This document shows, piece by piece, positions 26,593 to 35,876 of a DNA stretch of 64,000 nt. The notes under the pieces are model-generated. The model was not told where the DNA came from, made no database searches, and saw only the letters and a list, made by a program, of their open reading frames with translations. Source of the stretch: Bryobacteraceae bacterium. Its GTDB lineage: Bacteria > Acidobacteriota > Terriglobia > Bryobacterales > Bryobacteraceae. The DNA is taken from NCBI GenBank assembly GCA_025056865.1, contig JANWVO010000004.1, positions 31,814 through 95,813 on the forward strand, in the 5' to 3' direction. The position numbers and the translations under genes were made by a program. Every line of letters begins with the position of its first letter. Position 1 is the stretch's first letter.

Positions 26593-27906
26593 TCAGGCCA
26601 GCCCCATGCGCTCGAGCTTGCGGTAGAGCGTCTTGCGTTCAATGCCGAGGATGCGCGCGGCGCGGCTCTTGTTTCCGCCGGTGGCGGCCAGCACCTTGCG
26701 GATCTGCTCGGCTTCGGCCTCGGCCAGCGTCTCGCCGGGTTCCTCCCTCGGGCTGGAGGCGCGGATGGCTTCTTCCACCGCGTCCTCGGTGATGCGTCCG
26801 CCGGGCGCGAGGATCACCAGCCGCTCGATCATGTGCTGAAGCTGGCGCACGTTGCCCGGCCAGGTGTACCCGGTCAGCGCGCGCATGCCGCTTTCGGTGA
26901 TCCTCGCATCCAGCCCGTAGCGCTCGTTGTAGCGCTTCAGGAACGCCGCCGCCAGCAGCGGAATGTCCCCGTGGCGCTCCCGCAGCGGCGGCACGGTGAT
27001 CCGCACCACGTCGAGCCGGTACCAGAGGTCTTCGCGGAACTTGCCCTCCTCCACCATCTTCCGCAGGTTGCGGTTGGTGGCGGCGATCACGCGCACGTCC
27101 ACCTTCTTCGGCCGGGAAGAGCCCAGCGGGCGGATCTCTTTTTCCTGAAGGAAACGCAGCAGCTTGAGCTGGAAATTCAGGTCGATTTCGCCGATCTCGT
27201 CGAGGAAAACCGTGCCGCCATTGGCCGCTTCGAAAACGCCGGTGCGGTCGCGGTCGGCGCCGGTGTAGGCTCCGCGCATCGCGCCGAACAGCTCGCTTTC
27301 GATCAGCGAAGGCGCCAGCGAGGCGCAGTCCACCGGCACGAATGGCATATGGGCGCGCGGCGAATTGCGGTGGATCATGTGGGCGATCAGTTCCTTGCCG
27401 GTGCCGGTTTCGCCCTCGATCAGGACCAGCGCGTCGGTGGGCGCCACGCGGGAAATGGTCTTGTAAATCTCGACCATTTTCGGGCTGCTGCCGATCATTT
27501 CCGTCGGCAGCGGCTCCTCCGGCTCCACCTCTTCGTCGCCGTCGCCGCCCGCGCCTTCGGCCCGCTTCAGGATCTGGAGCAGCTCGTCGAACTCGAAGGG
27601 TTTGGCGATGTAGTCGTAGGCGCCGCCCCGCGTCGCGGCCATCACCGTCTCCATGCTGCCGCGCGCCGACATCAGGATCACCTTCGTGTCCGGCGACGAG
27701 GCGCGCGCCGCCTGAAGGATGTCCAGCCCGGTGCGGCTGTCGATGTAGATGTCGCTGACGACCAGCGGATAAGTGCGGGAAGAGAGCCGCTCGAGCGCCT
27801 CGCGCGTCGACGACACGGCATCGACGGCGTAGCCCTCCAGTTCAAGAAAAGTGGCCAGCGTCGAGCGGACGCTGTCGTCGTCTTCGACGAGCAGCAGCGG
27901 GGTCAT
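26593..27906 (-). CDS. NtrC-family sigma-54-dependent response regulator
   Basis: A 437-residue activator: receiver with acceptor D52 and K102, a short acidic linker (about 120-135), an AAA+ domain with Walker A GETGTGKE and a GAYTGA loop at 212-217 (Y in place of F of GAFTGA, a known variant), and a C-terminal Fis-type helix-turn-helix ending RKTLYRKLERMGLA. It lies 15 bases after the CHASE2 kinase and forms a pair with it. The presence of GAYTGA means it should contact RpoN. A possible target is the sigma-54 promoter at 14401 (inference only). Confidence 0.95.
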   Translation of the reverse strand: MTPLLLVEDDDSVRSTLATFLELEGYAVDAVSSTREALERLSSRTYPLVVSDIYIDSRTGLDILQAARASSPDTKVILMSARGSMETVMAATRGGAYDYIAKPFEFDELLQILKRAEGAGGDGDEEVEPEEPLPTEMIGSSPKMVEIYKTISRVAPTDALVLIEGETGTGKELIAHMIHRNSPRAHMPFVPVDCASLAPSLIESELFGAMRGAYTGADRDRTGVFEAANGGTVFLDEIGEIDLNFQLKLLRFLQEKEIRPLGSSRPKKVDVRVIAATNRNLRKMVEEGKFREDLWYRLDVVRITVPPLRERHGDIPLLAAAFLKRYNERYGLDARITESGMRALTGYTWPGNVRQLQHMIERLVILAPGGRITEDAVEEAIRASSPREEPGETLAEAEAEQIRKVLAATGGNKSRAARILGIERKTLYRKLERMGLA

Positions 27907-27920
27907 GCCGAATACCCAGT

Positions 27921-29741
27921 TTAGCGTGCGGGCAGCACCAGCGTGAACGTCGAGCCCCTGCCGGGCGCGCTCTGGACGCGGATGTCGCCCTCATGCAGCT
28001 CCACGATCTGCCGCACGATCGACAGCCCGATGCCCGTGCCCGTCTCGCCGGACTGTTCGGCGCGCTTCGTCCGGTAGAACTTGCGGAACAGGTTCTTCAT
28101 CTCGGCTTCGTCCATGCCGATGCCCTGGTCGGTCACCCAAAGGCGGACCTGTCCGTTCTCCGCGGCAGCGCCGACGCGCACTTCGGTCTCTTCGGGCGAA
28201 TACTTCACCGCATTGGTGAGCAGATTGTAAACGGCATATTCGAGCAGCTCCGCATCGGCTTTCAGGCGCAGGTCCGGCGGGACCAGATTCGACAGCCGGA
28301 TGCGCTTGCGCTCGGCCAGCGGAGCGGCGCGGCGGCAGCAGGCATCGACCAGGGCGGCGGCGTCGATCTCCGCCAGCCGCAGCTCCATCTGGCCGGCGCT
28401 GAGCTTCTCGACGTCGAGGAAGGTCGTGATCATCCGCGCCAGCCGCTTCGATTCGGCGTTGATCATCTGGCTCAGCTCGCGCCGCTTGGCCTCCGGCAGG
28501 TTGTAGCGCGAGATGAGTTCGCTGGATCCCTGGATGGCCGTGAGCGGCGTGCGCATCTCGTGGGCGACGAAGTGGAACGCCTGCTGGTAGCGCCGGGTGG
28601 CCGCTTCGCTCGCCTCCAGGCGGCGGCGCACGTAGAAGTAGCGGAAGGCTCCGCCGGCGGCCAGCGCCAGCCACGCCGTGGCGGCCGGCGCCGACGCCGG
28701 AAGGACCACGTCCTGTTTGAAACAGATCAGCGGAAGAATGTGCAGGGCTGCCGCCGCGGCGCCCGCCAGCGCCCACCCGTGCCAGCGCATCACTGCCGCC
28801 AGCGGGCCGGCGATGAGCAGCGCCCCGGCCAGCGCCAGCAGCAGGCCGAGCCAGGCCGGCGCATCCGGAAGGAAAGCGCCCGAATGCATGGTCTGGAACG
28901 CCTGCGCGTGAATGGCGACGCCCGCCATGGGCAGGCCCCGGGAAAGCGGCGTGAACAGCCGGTCCGGCGCGGCGGAGATGGCGGTGACCCCGATGAAGAC
29001 GGCCTTGCCCGCCAGCGCATCCGCCGGAGCGCCGTCGAGCAGGTCGCCCGCGGAAACGGACGGGATGCCGCCCTCCGAGTAGCGCACCCGCAGCGGCCGG
29101 CCTTCGTCCCAGCGGGAAGGAATCACGCGTCCGCCGACAGAGAGATCCGCGGGCGAGGCGAGGATCTCGCCGCCTCCAGAGAGCACGCGCAGCGTCTCCA
29201 GCGACAGCGCCCAGCGGCGCTCGCGGCCCGCGACCCGCTCGAGCGTGATGCGCCGGTTCACGTCATCGTAAGGCCCGGCGAGCGTAGAGACGTGGCCGAG
29301 CGCGGCGGCATGGCGGCGGAAGGGCGCGATGGGATCCTGCCAGCCGGAACCATCGGGCATCATCTCGCAGGCCAGCACGAGGCCGGGCACGCGCGCCATC
29401 GCGGCCGCCAGGCGCGCGTCCTCCTGGGGATCGCCGGGATCGGCCAGCGTGATGTCGACCGCCACTGCCGCGGGCCTCGCATCGGCGATGCGCTCCAGGA
29501 GACGCGCGAGGTTGGCCCGCAGGCGGCGGATGCCACCGTGGCGCTGGAACGTCCGCTCGTCGAAGACCACCAGCACGGCCGGCGAAGTGGCCGCCCGCGG
29601 CGGAAAGGCGCGGTAAAGGAAATCGTAGGCGTTGTTGTCGAACTGCCCGCCCAGCGAGGAGAAAGAGAACAGCGCCGCCAGCGCCCATGCCGCCAGCGCG
29701 ACCGCTCCCGCATACAGCAGTGTGCGCCGTGGCCCTTTCAT
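27921..29741 (-). CDS. CHASE2-domain sensor histidine kinase
   Basis: A 606-residue membrane kinase. An N-terminal helix precedes a CHASE2 extracytoplasmic sensor (about 35-290; VLVVFDERTFQRHGG, AVAVDITLADPGDP, GKAVFIGVTAISAAPDRLFTP), then about three helices (about 295-370), and the HisKA domain with H394 in HFVAHEMRTPL. The ATPase domain has NLLTNAVKYSP, DQGIGM and GTGIGLSIV. CHASE2 proteins are thought to sense extracellular signals. The NtrC-type regulator follows 15 bases downstream, so this pair controls sigma-54 promoters. Confidence 0.94.
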   Translation of the reverse strand: MKGPRRTLLYAGAVALAAWALAALFSFSSLGGQFDNNAYDFLYRAFPPRAATSPAVLVVFDERTFQRHGGIRRLRANLARLLERIADARPAAVAVDITLADPGDPQEDARLAAAMARVPGLVLACEMMPDGSGWQDPIAPFRRHAAALGHVSTLAGPYDDVNRRITLERVAGRERRWALSLETLRVLSGGGEILASPADLSVGGRVIPSRWDEGRPLRVRYSEGGIPSVSAGDLLDGAPADALAGKAVFIGVTAISAAPDRLFTPLSRGLPMAGVAIHAQAFQTMHSGAFLPDAPAWLGLLLALAGALLIAGPLAAVMRWHGWALAGAAAAALHILPLICFKQDVVLPASAPAATAWLALAAGGAFRYFYVRRRLEASEAATRRYQQAFHFVAHEMRTPLTAIQGSSELISRYNLPEAKRRELSQMINAESKRLARMITTFLDVEKLSAGQMELRLAEIDAAALVDACCRRAAPLAERKRIRLSNLVPPDLRLKADAELLEYAVYNLLTNAVKYSPEETEVRVGAAAENGQVRLWVTDQGIGMDEAEMKNLFRKFYRTKRAEQSGETGTGIGLSIVRQIVELHEGDIRVQSAPGRGSTFTLVLPAR

Positions 29742-29811
29742 GCCCGCACCGGCGCCCGCGCGGCCGCGCCGCAGCCGGGCGCCCGGTTCCCATGATACGC
29801 GCCCGCACCGC

Positions 29812-30654
29812 TCATCGAGTGCGCAGGGCCTTCAGCTTCCGCTGCTGGATCTCCTGCGGCGAAAGCGAGCGGTCGAAACCGTACAGCGAATCCTCCCACG
29901 AGCCATACATCGGGTTGGGCAGGATGATCCAGCGCTCGCCCCACCAGGAATCGTAGGAGCGCGCCTTCGCCATGCGCTCCTCCGGAGAGAGCCGCGCCGG
30001 GAAGAAATCGTTGAGATCGTCGCCGCAGAGCAGGATCACGCGGTAATGAGCCGCCACCGCGGCGCGGCGCGGGCCTTTGTCGGAGGTCCACTCGGGCTTC
30101 TCGCCGCGCAGCAGCAATGCATCGCCGAGACCGCCCGCCGTCGATTCGCGGAACGGGAAGCCCTGTTCGATGAGGTTTTCGCGCGTGGCCTGCGCCTCGC
30201 CCCCGCCGCGGTTTGAGATGTAGAAGACGGTGACGCCGCGCGCCGCGGCCGCCTGAAGGAACTCGCGCGCGCCCGGCACGGGCAACGCGCGCTTCTCCGC
30301 GGTCCACTTCTCCCACAGCTCCTGCGAGTAGCGCCCGTTGCCCTCGAGCAGGAAGCGCGCCTGGCCGGGCGAATTGTCGAGCACCGTTTCGTCGATGTCG
30401 ACGATGATCGCCGGCGGCAGCCGGCGCGGATCCGAGGCCTGCTCCAGCGCGGCGGTCCAGCGCCGGTCCTTCAGCGCGCGCTCCAGCGAGAGGCGCGCCG
30501 AACGCCACGCCTGGAGCACGCAGGCGCGGTACTCCACCGACGTTTGCACCCAGGCCGTCGCGTTCAGCCCGTCCATGACCGGCTGCGTCTGGGCCAGGCC
30601 CGCCGCGCAGAGCAGCGCGGCCAGGGCAGGGAAGGAGCGGAATCCTTTCATCAC
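29812..30654 (-). CDS. Secreted HAD-family acid phosphatase (class C/e(P4)-like)
   Basis: A 280-residue protein with a signal peptide ending near AQT or AQTQ, and an acid phosphatase domain. DIDETVLDN carries the nucleophile D86 and general acid D88; YISNRGGGE and GDDLNDF are the other HAD motifs. A tryptophan/tyrosine-rich end (SYDSWWGERWIILPNPMYGSWE) is typical of the class B/C acid phosphatase family that dephosphorylates nucleotides outside the cytoplasm. No lipobox, so it is probably free in the periplasm. Start GTG 30654 or ATG 30651: a CATAAT lies 6 bases before the GTG. Confidence 0.87.
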   Translation of the reverse strand: MMKGFRSFPALAALLCAAGLAQTQPVMDGLNATAWVQTSVEYRACVLQAWRSARLSLERALKDRRWTAALEQASDPRRLPPAIIVDIDETVLDNSPGQARFLLEGNGRYSQELWEKWTAEKRALPVPGAREFLQAAAARGVTVFYISNRGGGEAQATRENLIEQGFPFRESTAGGLGDALLLRGEKPEWTSDKGPRRAAVAAHYRVILLCGDDLNDFFPARLSPEERMAKARSYDSWWGERWIILPNPMYGSWEDSLYGFDRSLSPQEIQQRKLKALRTR

Positions 30655-30679
30655 ATCCCGATTATGGCGGATGCCGGCC

Positions 30680-32326
30680 TCAGGCCGTTGCCGTGCGGGC
30701 CACGGCCTCGAGGCCGCGCTCGCGGATTTCCTGCTCGCGGATGCGGAACTTCTGGACCTTGCCGCTGGCCGTCATCGGAAACGAGTCGACGAAGCGGATG
30801 TGCCCGGGGATCTTGAAGTATGCGATCCTGCCGTCGCAGAACGCGCGGATTTCCTCCGGCGTGGCCGTCTCTCCGGGCTTCAGGCGGATCCAGGCGAGCA
30901 CCACCTCGCCCAGCCTCGCGTCCGGAATGCCCACCACCTGCACCTCGGCGATCTTTGGATGCGTGTAAAGGAACTCCTCGATTTCGCGCGGGTAGATGTT
31001 TTCGCCGCCGCGCAGGATCATGTCCTTCAGCCGACCGGTGATGCGGACGCAGCCGTCGGGGCGCATGACCGCGAGGTCTCCGGAATGCAGCCAGCCGTCG
31101 GCGTCGATGGCCGCCGCCGTGGCGGCAGGATCTCCATCGTAGCCTTTCATGACGAGATAGCCGCGGGTGCAGAGCTCGCCCTGCTGGCCCGGCGGCACGG
31201 TGGCGCCGGTGGCGGGATCTACGATCCTGATCTCGGTGGCAGGCATCGCACGGCCCACCGTCGTGCAGCGGATTTCGATGTCGTCGTCCACGCTGGACAT
31301 CGTGCTCACAGGACTCGACTCCGTCTGCCCGTAGCAGATGGTGATCTGCGGGCAGTGCATCTCCGTCATCACGCGCCGCATGACTTCGATGGGGCACGGC
31401 GCGCCGGCCATCACGCCGGTGCGGAGGCTCGTCAGATCGTAGCGGCCGAAGTCCGGCAGGTTCAGCTCGGCGATGAACATGGCGGGCACGCCGTAGAGCG
31501 CGGTGGCGCGTTCCGCCTCCACCGCTTCCAGCGTCTTCGCGGCGTCGAAGGAAGGCGCCGGCAGGATCATCGCCGCGCCGGAAGCAGCGGCGACCAGCGT
31601 TCCAATCACGCATCCGAAGCAGTGGTAGAGCGGCACCGGAATGCAGATGCGGTCAGAGGCTCCCGCCCGCAGCCGCTCTGCGATGAAACGGCCGTTGTTG
31701 ATCAGATTGCGGTGCGTGAGCAGCACGCCTTTGGGCGCGCCGGTCGTCCCTGACGTGTACTGGATGTTGGCGACATCGTCCGGGCGCACGTGCGGAAGGC
31801 GCCGCGGTCCGCGCTTCCGCAGCAGCCCTTCCCACTCCTTCCCGCCGAAAGCGATCGTCTTTTCCAGCCGGCAGCGGAGTCCGCGCAGCGATTCTTCGAG
31901 GATTTCCAGATAGTCGGCGCGCCGGTCCAGTTCGTGGAGGAACAGCACGCGCAGCCCGCTTCTCTCGAGCACATAGCGCAGCTCATGCGACCGGTACGCC
32001 GGATTGATGTTGACGAGCACCAGCCCCGCCAGCGCGCACGCGTACTGCAACTCGATCCATTCGGCGCAATTGGTGGACCATACGCCCACGCGGTCGCCCG
32101 GCTCGAGCCCGAGCGACAGCAGGCCCGCGGCCAGGCGCTCGCCGGCTTCGAGCAGTTCCGCCCACGTGAGCCGCACATTCTGATGGCGAGAAACCAGGGC
32201 GAGGGAGTCCGGATGGCGCATCGCCGTAGCGCGCACGGCCTCTCCGATCGACCGCTCCCAGATTTCGGCTTCGGGCCCGCGCGCGTAGCTTTCCGTCAGC
32301 GGCTGCTCCACAGTGGCAAGGCTCAT
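30680..32326 (-). CDS. AMP-dependent acyl-CoA synthetase
   Basis: A 548-residue adenylate-forming ligase. YTSGTTGAPKG is the phosphate loop, YGQTESSPVSTMS the A5 motif, GYLVMKGYDGD and LHSGDLAVMRPDG the A7 region, GRLKDMILRGGENIYP the A8 hinge and MTASGKVQKF the A10 lysine. The whole length and motif order fit fatty-acyl-CoA synthetases (FadD-like, medium/long chain). ATG 32326 is favoured; an upstream in-frame start would add 17 residues. TACATT lies 20 bases upstream as a possible -10. Confidence 0.92.
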   Translation of the reverse strand: MSLATVEQPLTESYARGPEAEIWERSIGEAVRATAMRHPDSLALVSRHQNVRLTWAELLEAGERLAAGLLSLGLEPGDRVGVWSTNCAEWIELQYACALAGLVLVNINPAYRSHELRYVLERSGLRVLFLHELDRRADYLEILEESLRGLRCRLEKTIAFGGKEWEGLLRKRGPRRLPHVRPDDVANIQYTSGTTGAPKGVLLTHRNLINNGRFIAERLRAGASDRICIPVPLYHCFGCVIGTLVAAASGAAMILPAPSFDAAKTLEAVEAERATALYGVPAMFIAELNLPDFGRYDLTSLRTGVMAGAPCPIEVMRRVMTEMHCPQITICYGQTESSPVSTMSSVDDDIEIRCTTVGRAMPATEIRIVDPATGATVPPGQQGELCTRGYLVMKGYDGDPAATAAAIDADGWLHSGDLAVMRPDGCVRITGRLKDMILRGGENIYPREIEEFLYTHPKIAEVQVVGIPDARLGEVVLAWIRLKPGETATPEEIRAFCDGRIAYFKIPGHIRFVDSFPMTASGKVQKFRIREQEIRERGLEAVARTATA

Positions 32327-32408
32327 GGCTGTCAGACCAAAGCCACAATGTACAACCGCGCTGGCGCGCAGCGCCAATAAATAAGTCCGATTCAGATATT
32401 AATCTCCG

Positions 32409-32933
32409 TTATCTGGCCTGGGCCGCCAGCCGCTGCCAGAGCTGCTCCGGGCGCGGGTCGAAGACCGCTGCGGCGTCGCCGTCGAGGATGCGCCACAGGC
32501 CGCGCAGCCACTCCTGCCGCAACTGCGCCGCGGTCCATCCGGTGTAGCCGAGGTAGATGCGCCCCTTCGGCGACTTCGTCTGGCCCGGAACCAGCCAGAC
32601 GCCGGGGCACAGCCTCGTCGCCGAGGGGTCGGCCGCCTCTGGCGTCAGCGAACGCACGCCTTGCGCCACCGGGCCGCCGGCGTACATCTGGGGCTCGCCC
32701 GCGCGCCGCGGCAGAGGGCGGTTCAGCATCAGGCCCATCGCGGCTTCCGGCGTCACCGAAAACAGCAGGATGACCGAGCGCGCGAAGTCGGGGTCGCGCA
32801 GGGCGGGTGTCGCCACCAGCATCTGGCCGGCGGCGAACGGGGGCGCCTGAAGGGCCGCGAGGCCCGCCAGCAGCAGCGAGCGGCGGCAGGGAAGGCCGCG
32901 CGGGGAAGCCGTCAGCCGCGGCACGGCGCTCAT
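32409..32933 (-). CDS. YqgE/AlgH-family protein with N-terminal export signal
   Basis: A 174-residue protein. The conserved UPF0301 core starts GQMLVATPALRDPDFARSVILLF and continues MGLMLNRPLP, YAGGPV, LYTGW-like LGYTGWTAAQL. Ahead of it is a 36-residue extension with RRSLLLAGLAALQAPPFAAG, a twin-arginine-like or Sec signal that usual YqgE/AlgH proteins lack. The start at 32933 has GAAGG just upstream; an internal ATG at the core start has no ribosome-binding site. It lies 34 bases downstream of DUF1015. Function of the family is unclear (proposed link to alginate regulation in Pseudomonas). Confidence 0.82.
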   Translation of the reverse strand: MSAVPRLTASPRGLPCRRSLLLAGLAALQAPPFAAGQMLVATPALRDPDFARSVILLFSVTPEAAMGLMLNRPLPRRAGEPQMYAGGPVAQGVRSLTPEAADPSATRLCPGVWLVPGQTKSPKGRIYLGYTGWTAAQLRQEWLRGLWRILDGDAAAVFDPRPEQLWQRLAAQAR

Positions 32934-32967
32934 GCCTTCATCATGACGCGTGCGCACGGCGGGCGCG

Positions 32968-34128
32968 TCACCCGGGCAGCTCGTACATGACCAGGCCCGA
33001 GCCGAGCTTCGGGTAAAAGTAGGTGGACTTCTGCGGCAGCACCTGCCCGGCGAAGGCGGCGCGCGCGAGGCCGTCCACCGGCAGGTCTTCCAGCAGGAAC
33101 GCCGCCTGCGCTCGTCCCGAGCGCACGGCTTCGCGCGCTTCCTCGCGCGAGCGCGTGTAGGCGAGATGGGCGCCCGCAGCCGCTGCCTCCGGCGTGATGC
33201 CGAGCAGCGGCTCCAGCACCTGCTCATGCAGCACCACGACGTTCAGCGATCCCTGCGGAGCCGGGATGTCGGCGTGGTGCTCTCCCAGCGCAGTGACGAT
33301 GCCGATGCGCACGCGCCCCGGCGGCGAAACGAGAGGATCGATGCCGGGCTGCACGCCCGGCAGCGCGGCCAGCAGCGCGGCGGCATCGAACGCGGGCAGC
33401 GAATGCACAAGCCGGTGCGTGGCGAAGCAGCGCAGCCCCGGCGATTCCATCGCCACGAACGTCATCATCGTGCGCGCCTGTCCCATGCGCAGCGCGGTTT
33501 CGTAGCGGTGGTGGCCATCGGCAATCAGCAGCCTGCGGCCGGCCATCCGCGACTGAAGCTGCGCGATCCAGCCGCTGTCGGCCACGCGCCACAGGCGGTG
33601 CCGCGTCTGCTGATGGTCTGTGTACTCCAGCTCCGGCTCGCGGTCCGCGGCGGCATCCAGCATGGCCTCTACGCCGCGCTCCGGATCCGGGAACAGCATG
33701 AAGATGGAGTCGAACTGCACGCGCGTGGCTTCGAGCAGGCGGTAGCGGTCCTCCTTCGGCCCGCTCAGCGTCCGCTCGTGGCGGAAGACCGTCCCGCCGT
33801 AAGGCTCGGTGTCGCCGAGCGCGATGAAGCCGCGGCGCACGAGCGTTTCGCCCGTGCCGGGCGCGGGGAAGCGCTGCTCGTAAACATAAATGGCCTCTTC
33901 TGTTTCAGCGGCGAGCACGCCTTCCTGCCGCCAACGGGCCAGCCGGGCTGCCGCGCCCGCGTAGTCTCCGCGCGGCAGGATCAGGTGCACGAGATTGTAC
34001 GGGCTCCGCGCCCGGTACTCCTCCTCCAGCTCCGGCGGGATCACATCGTAGGGCAGGGTGGCGAGCTCCGCGATGCTGCCCGCCCTGGGCGTGTAGCGCA
34101 GTGCGCGGAAGGGATGGATGCGTGCCAT
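32968..34128 (-). CDS. DUF1015 family protein
   Basis: A 386-residue cytosolic protein. IHPFRALRYTPRAGSIAELATLPYDVI at the start, RRGFIAL, FRHERTLSGPKEDRYRLL, LLIADGHHRYETAL and the C-terminal TYFYPKLGSGLVMYELP are the characteristic DUF1015 blocks. ADGHHR recalls a ParB/HypF-like catalytic segment, but no activity is known. ATG 34128 is the family start. It appears to form a short operon with YqgE. Confidence 0.9.
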   Translation of the reverse strand: MARIHPFRALRYTPRAGSIAELATLPYDVIPPELEEEYRARSPYNLVHLILPRGDYAGAAARLARWRQEGVLAAETEEAIYVYEQRFPAPGTGETLVRRGFIALGDTEPYGGTVFRHERTLSGPKEDRYRLLEATRVQFDSIFMLFPDPERGVEAMLDAAADREPELEYTDHQQTRHRLWRVADSGWIAQLQSRMAGRRLLIADGHHRYETALRMGQARTMMTFVAMESPGLRCFATHRLVHSLPAFDAAALLAALPGVQPGIDPLVSPPGRVRIGIVTALGEHHADIPAPQGSLNVVVLHEQVLEPLLGITPEAAAAGAHLAYTRSREEAREAVRSGRAQAAFLLEDLPVDGLARAAFAGQVLPQKSTYFYPKLGSGLVMYELPG

Positions 34129-34226
34129 GACGGGGAACCCATCACGATAGCGCACGCAGGCGGCCCGAGTCAGGCGCGGGGAGACAGCGGAGGACCGCGC
34201 CAGAGAAGGCGCGGCCCGGGAATGCG

Positions 34227-35339
34227 TCAGAGAAGTTTCGAGAGTTCGGTGTAGGCGATGCCCTGCGACTCGGCCACCGCCGGGTGCGTGCAGTGGCCCT
34301 TGTAGGTGTTCACCCCCAGCGCGAGCGCCGGGTTGGAGGAGATGGCCGCTTCCACTCCCTTGTTGACCAGTTGCAGCAGGTACGGGAAGGTCGCGTTGGT
34401 CAGGCCGTAGGTGGAGGTGTGCGGCACGGCGGCGGGCATGTTGGAGACGCAGTAGTGCAGCACGTTGTCGACGAAGTAAATCGGGTCGGTGTGCGTCGTC
34501 GGCCGCGACGTCTCGCAGCAGCCGCCCTGGTCGATGGCCACGTCGACGATCACAGCATTGCGCTTCATCACCTGGAGCATGTCGCGCTTGACGAGCTTCG
34601 GCGCGCTGGCGCCGGGAATCAGCACCGCGCCGATGACGAGATCGGCGTGGCGGAGCGATTCGCGGATCGTCCATGCGTTGGATGCCAGCGTGATGACGCC
34701 GCCGTTGTAAATGTCGTCGAGTTCGCGCAGGCGGTTCAGGTTCTTGTCGATGATGGTGACGTTGGCTCCAAGCCCGTGGGCCATGCGCGCCGCGTTGTGG
34801 CCGACGGTGCCGCCGCCGAGCACTACCACGTTGGCCGGGGCGACGCCGGGGATGCCGCCGAGCAGCACGCCGCGGCCGCCGTTCTGCGCTTCCAGGTACT
34901 GCGCGCCAATCTGCACGGCCATGCGGCCGGCGACTTCGCTCATCGGCGTCAGCAGCGGCAGCGAGCCGTCTTCCTCCTGGATGGTCTCGTAGGCGATGCC
35001 GGTCACCTGCGTCTCCAGCATCTTCTGGGTCAGCTCCGGCAGCGGCGCCAGATGCAGGTAGGTGAAGATCGTCAGGCCGGGCCGCAGGTAGACGTATTCG
35101 GACGGCTGCGGCTCCTTCACCTTCACGATGATGTCGGCGGCGTTCCAGACATCGGCCGCGGTGGGCGCGATGCGGGCCCCGGCTTCCAGGTACTCTTCGT
35201 CGGTGATCGAGCTGAGGCTGCCGGCGCGGGTCTGCACGACAACCTGATGGCCCATCTCCACCAGCGTGGTAACGCCGTGCGGGACGAGGCCGACGCGGGA
35301 TTCGTGATCCTTCACTTCGCGGGGTACGCCAATGATCAT
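34227..35339 (-). CDS. ald: Alanine dehydrogenase
   Basis: A 370-residue NAD-dependent enzyme converting L-alanine to pyruvate and ammonia. [15 protein letters not shown] starts the protein, KVKEPQ contains the substrate lysine, YLHLAPL the catalytic His, and [16 protein letters not shown] the NAD fold. DQGGC and [19 protein letters not shown] complete the family pattern. The ATG at 35339 overlaps the stop of the upstream peptidoglycan-binding gene by 4 bases (ATGA), and GGAAGGAAA lies before it, so coupling plus independent initiation is likely. Confidence 0.97.
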   Translation of the reverse strand: MIIGVPREVKDHESRVGLVPHGVTTLVEMGHQVVVQTRAGSLSSITDEEYLEAGARIAPTAADVWNAADIIVKVKEPQPSEYVYLRPGLTIFTYLHLAPLPELTQKMLETQVTGIAYETIQEEDGSLPLLTPMSEVAGRMAVQIGAQYLEAQNGGRGVLLGGIPGVAPANVVVLGGGTVGHNAARMAHGLGANVTIIDKNLNRLRELDDIYNGGVITLASNAWTIRESLRHADLVIGAVLIPGASAPKLVKRDMLQVMKRNAVIVDVAIDQGGCCETSRPTTHTDPIYFVDNVLHYCVSNMPAAVPHTSTYGLTNATFPYLLQLVNKGVEAAISSNPALALGVNTYKGHCTHPAVAESQGIAYTELSKLL

Positions 35340-35791
35340 GGTTGGTTTCCTTCCGTGTTGGATTGACCGGCCGCGGCGCCGGATGGCGCGGGGCGGCTGT
35401 GGGACGGACCCAGCCCGAGAGCGATCAGGGTAAGCGGGTCCAGCTTGCCCCGGCCGCTCAGGTTGGTGATGTTGTGGTCTTCCTGGAACTTCTTCAGCGC
35501 TTCCACCGTCGCAGCGTCCCACACGCCGGTGGGCTCGACGGCGTAGCCGCGCGCGGCAAGCGCCTGCTGGATCTCCCGGATCCGCGCCGGCTCGGGCTGC
35601 TGCTGTCCGCGCGGGCGCGCCGCGGCCGCCCTTCCGGTCTTCCGCATTCCTTTGGAAACGGCCTTCCTGCCTGCCGGGGCGGCAGACCGCTTCTTTTCGG
35701 CTGGCTTCTTCGGAGGGGCGGCGGGAGCGGCGGGCGGGACCGTCAGCGACAGCACAAGGGCGGGCAGGAAGAGCAGACGGGGCCGCTTCAC
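35336..35791 (-). CDS. Exported peptidoglycan-binding domain protein
   Basis: A 151-residue protein with a signal peptide (GTG start, cleavage near APA-AP), a Lys/Ala-rich basic linker (about 25-65) and a PG_binding_1 domain: [33 protein letters not shown]. It likely binds murein in the periplasm. The start is GTG at 35791; TATTCT is exactly 6 bases upstream, with no ribosome-binding site. It precedes ald with a 4-base overlap, which is an odd operon partner. Confidence 0.85.
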   Translation of the reverse strand: MKRPRLLFLPALVLSLTVPPAAPAAPPKKPAEKKRSAAPAGRKAVSKGMRKTGRAAAARPRGQQQPEPARIREIQQALAARGYAVEPTGVWDAATVEALKKFQEDHNITNLSGRGKLDPLTLIALGLGPSHSRPAPSGAAAGQSNTEGNQP

Positions 35792-35797
35792 GATGCC

Positions 35798-35803
35798 AGA
35801 ATA
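35798..35803 (-). promoter_or_regulatory. -10 hexamer 6 bases from the start of the peptidoglycan-binding gene
   Basis: TATTCT followed by GGCATC and GTG. Transcription would begin at the start codon, indicating a leaderless message for the peptidoglycan-binding gene and ald operon. Confidence 0.45.
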
Positions 35804-35876
35804 GCACCGCGCGGCCCCGTTTTTCGACTTTCAGACGGGAATTTCTCCCTCAGTGGCGGACAGGGCGGCCGGCGGC

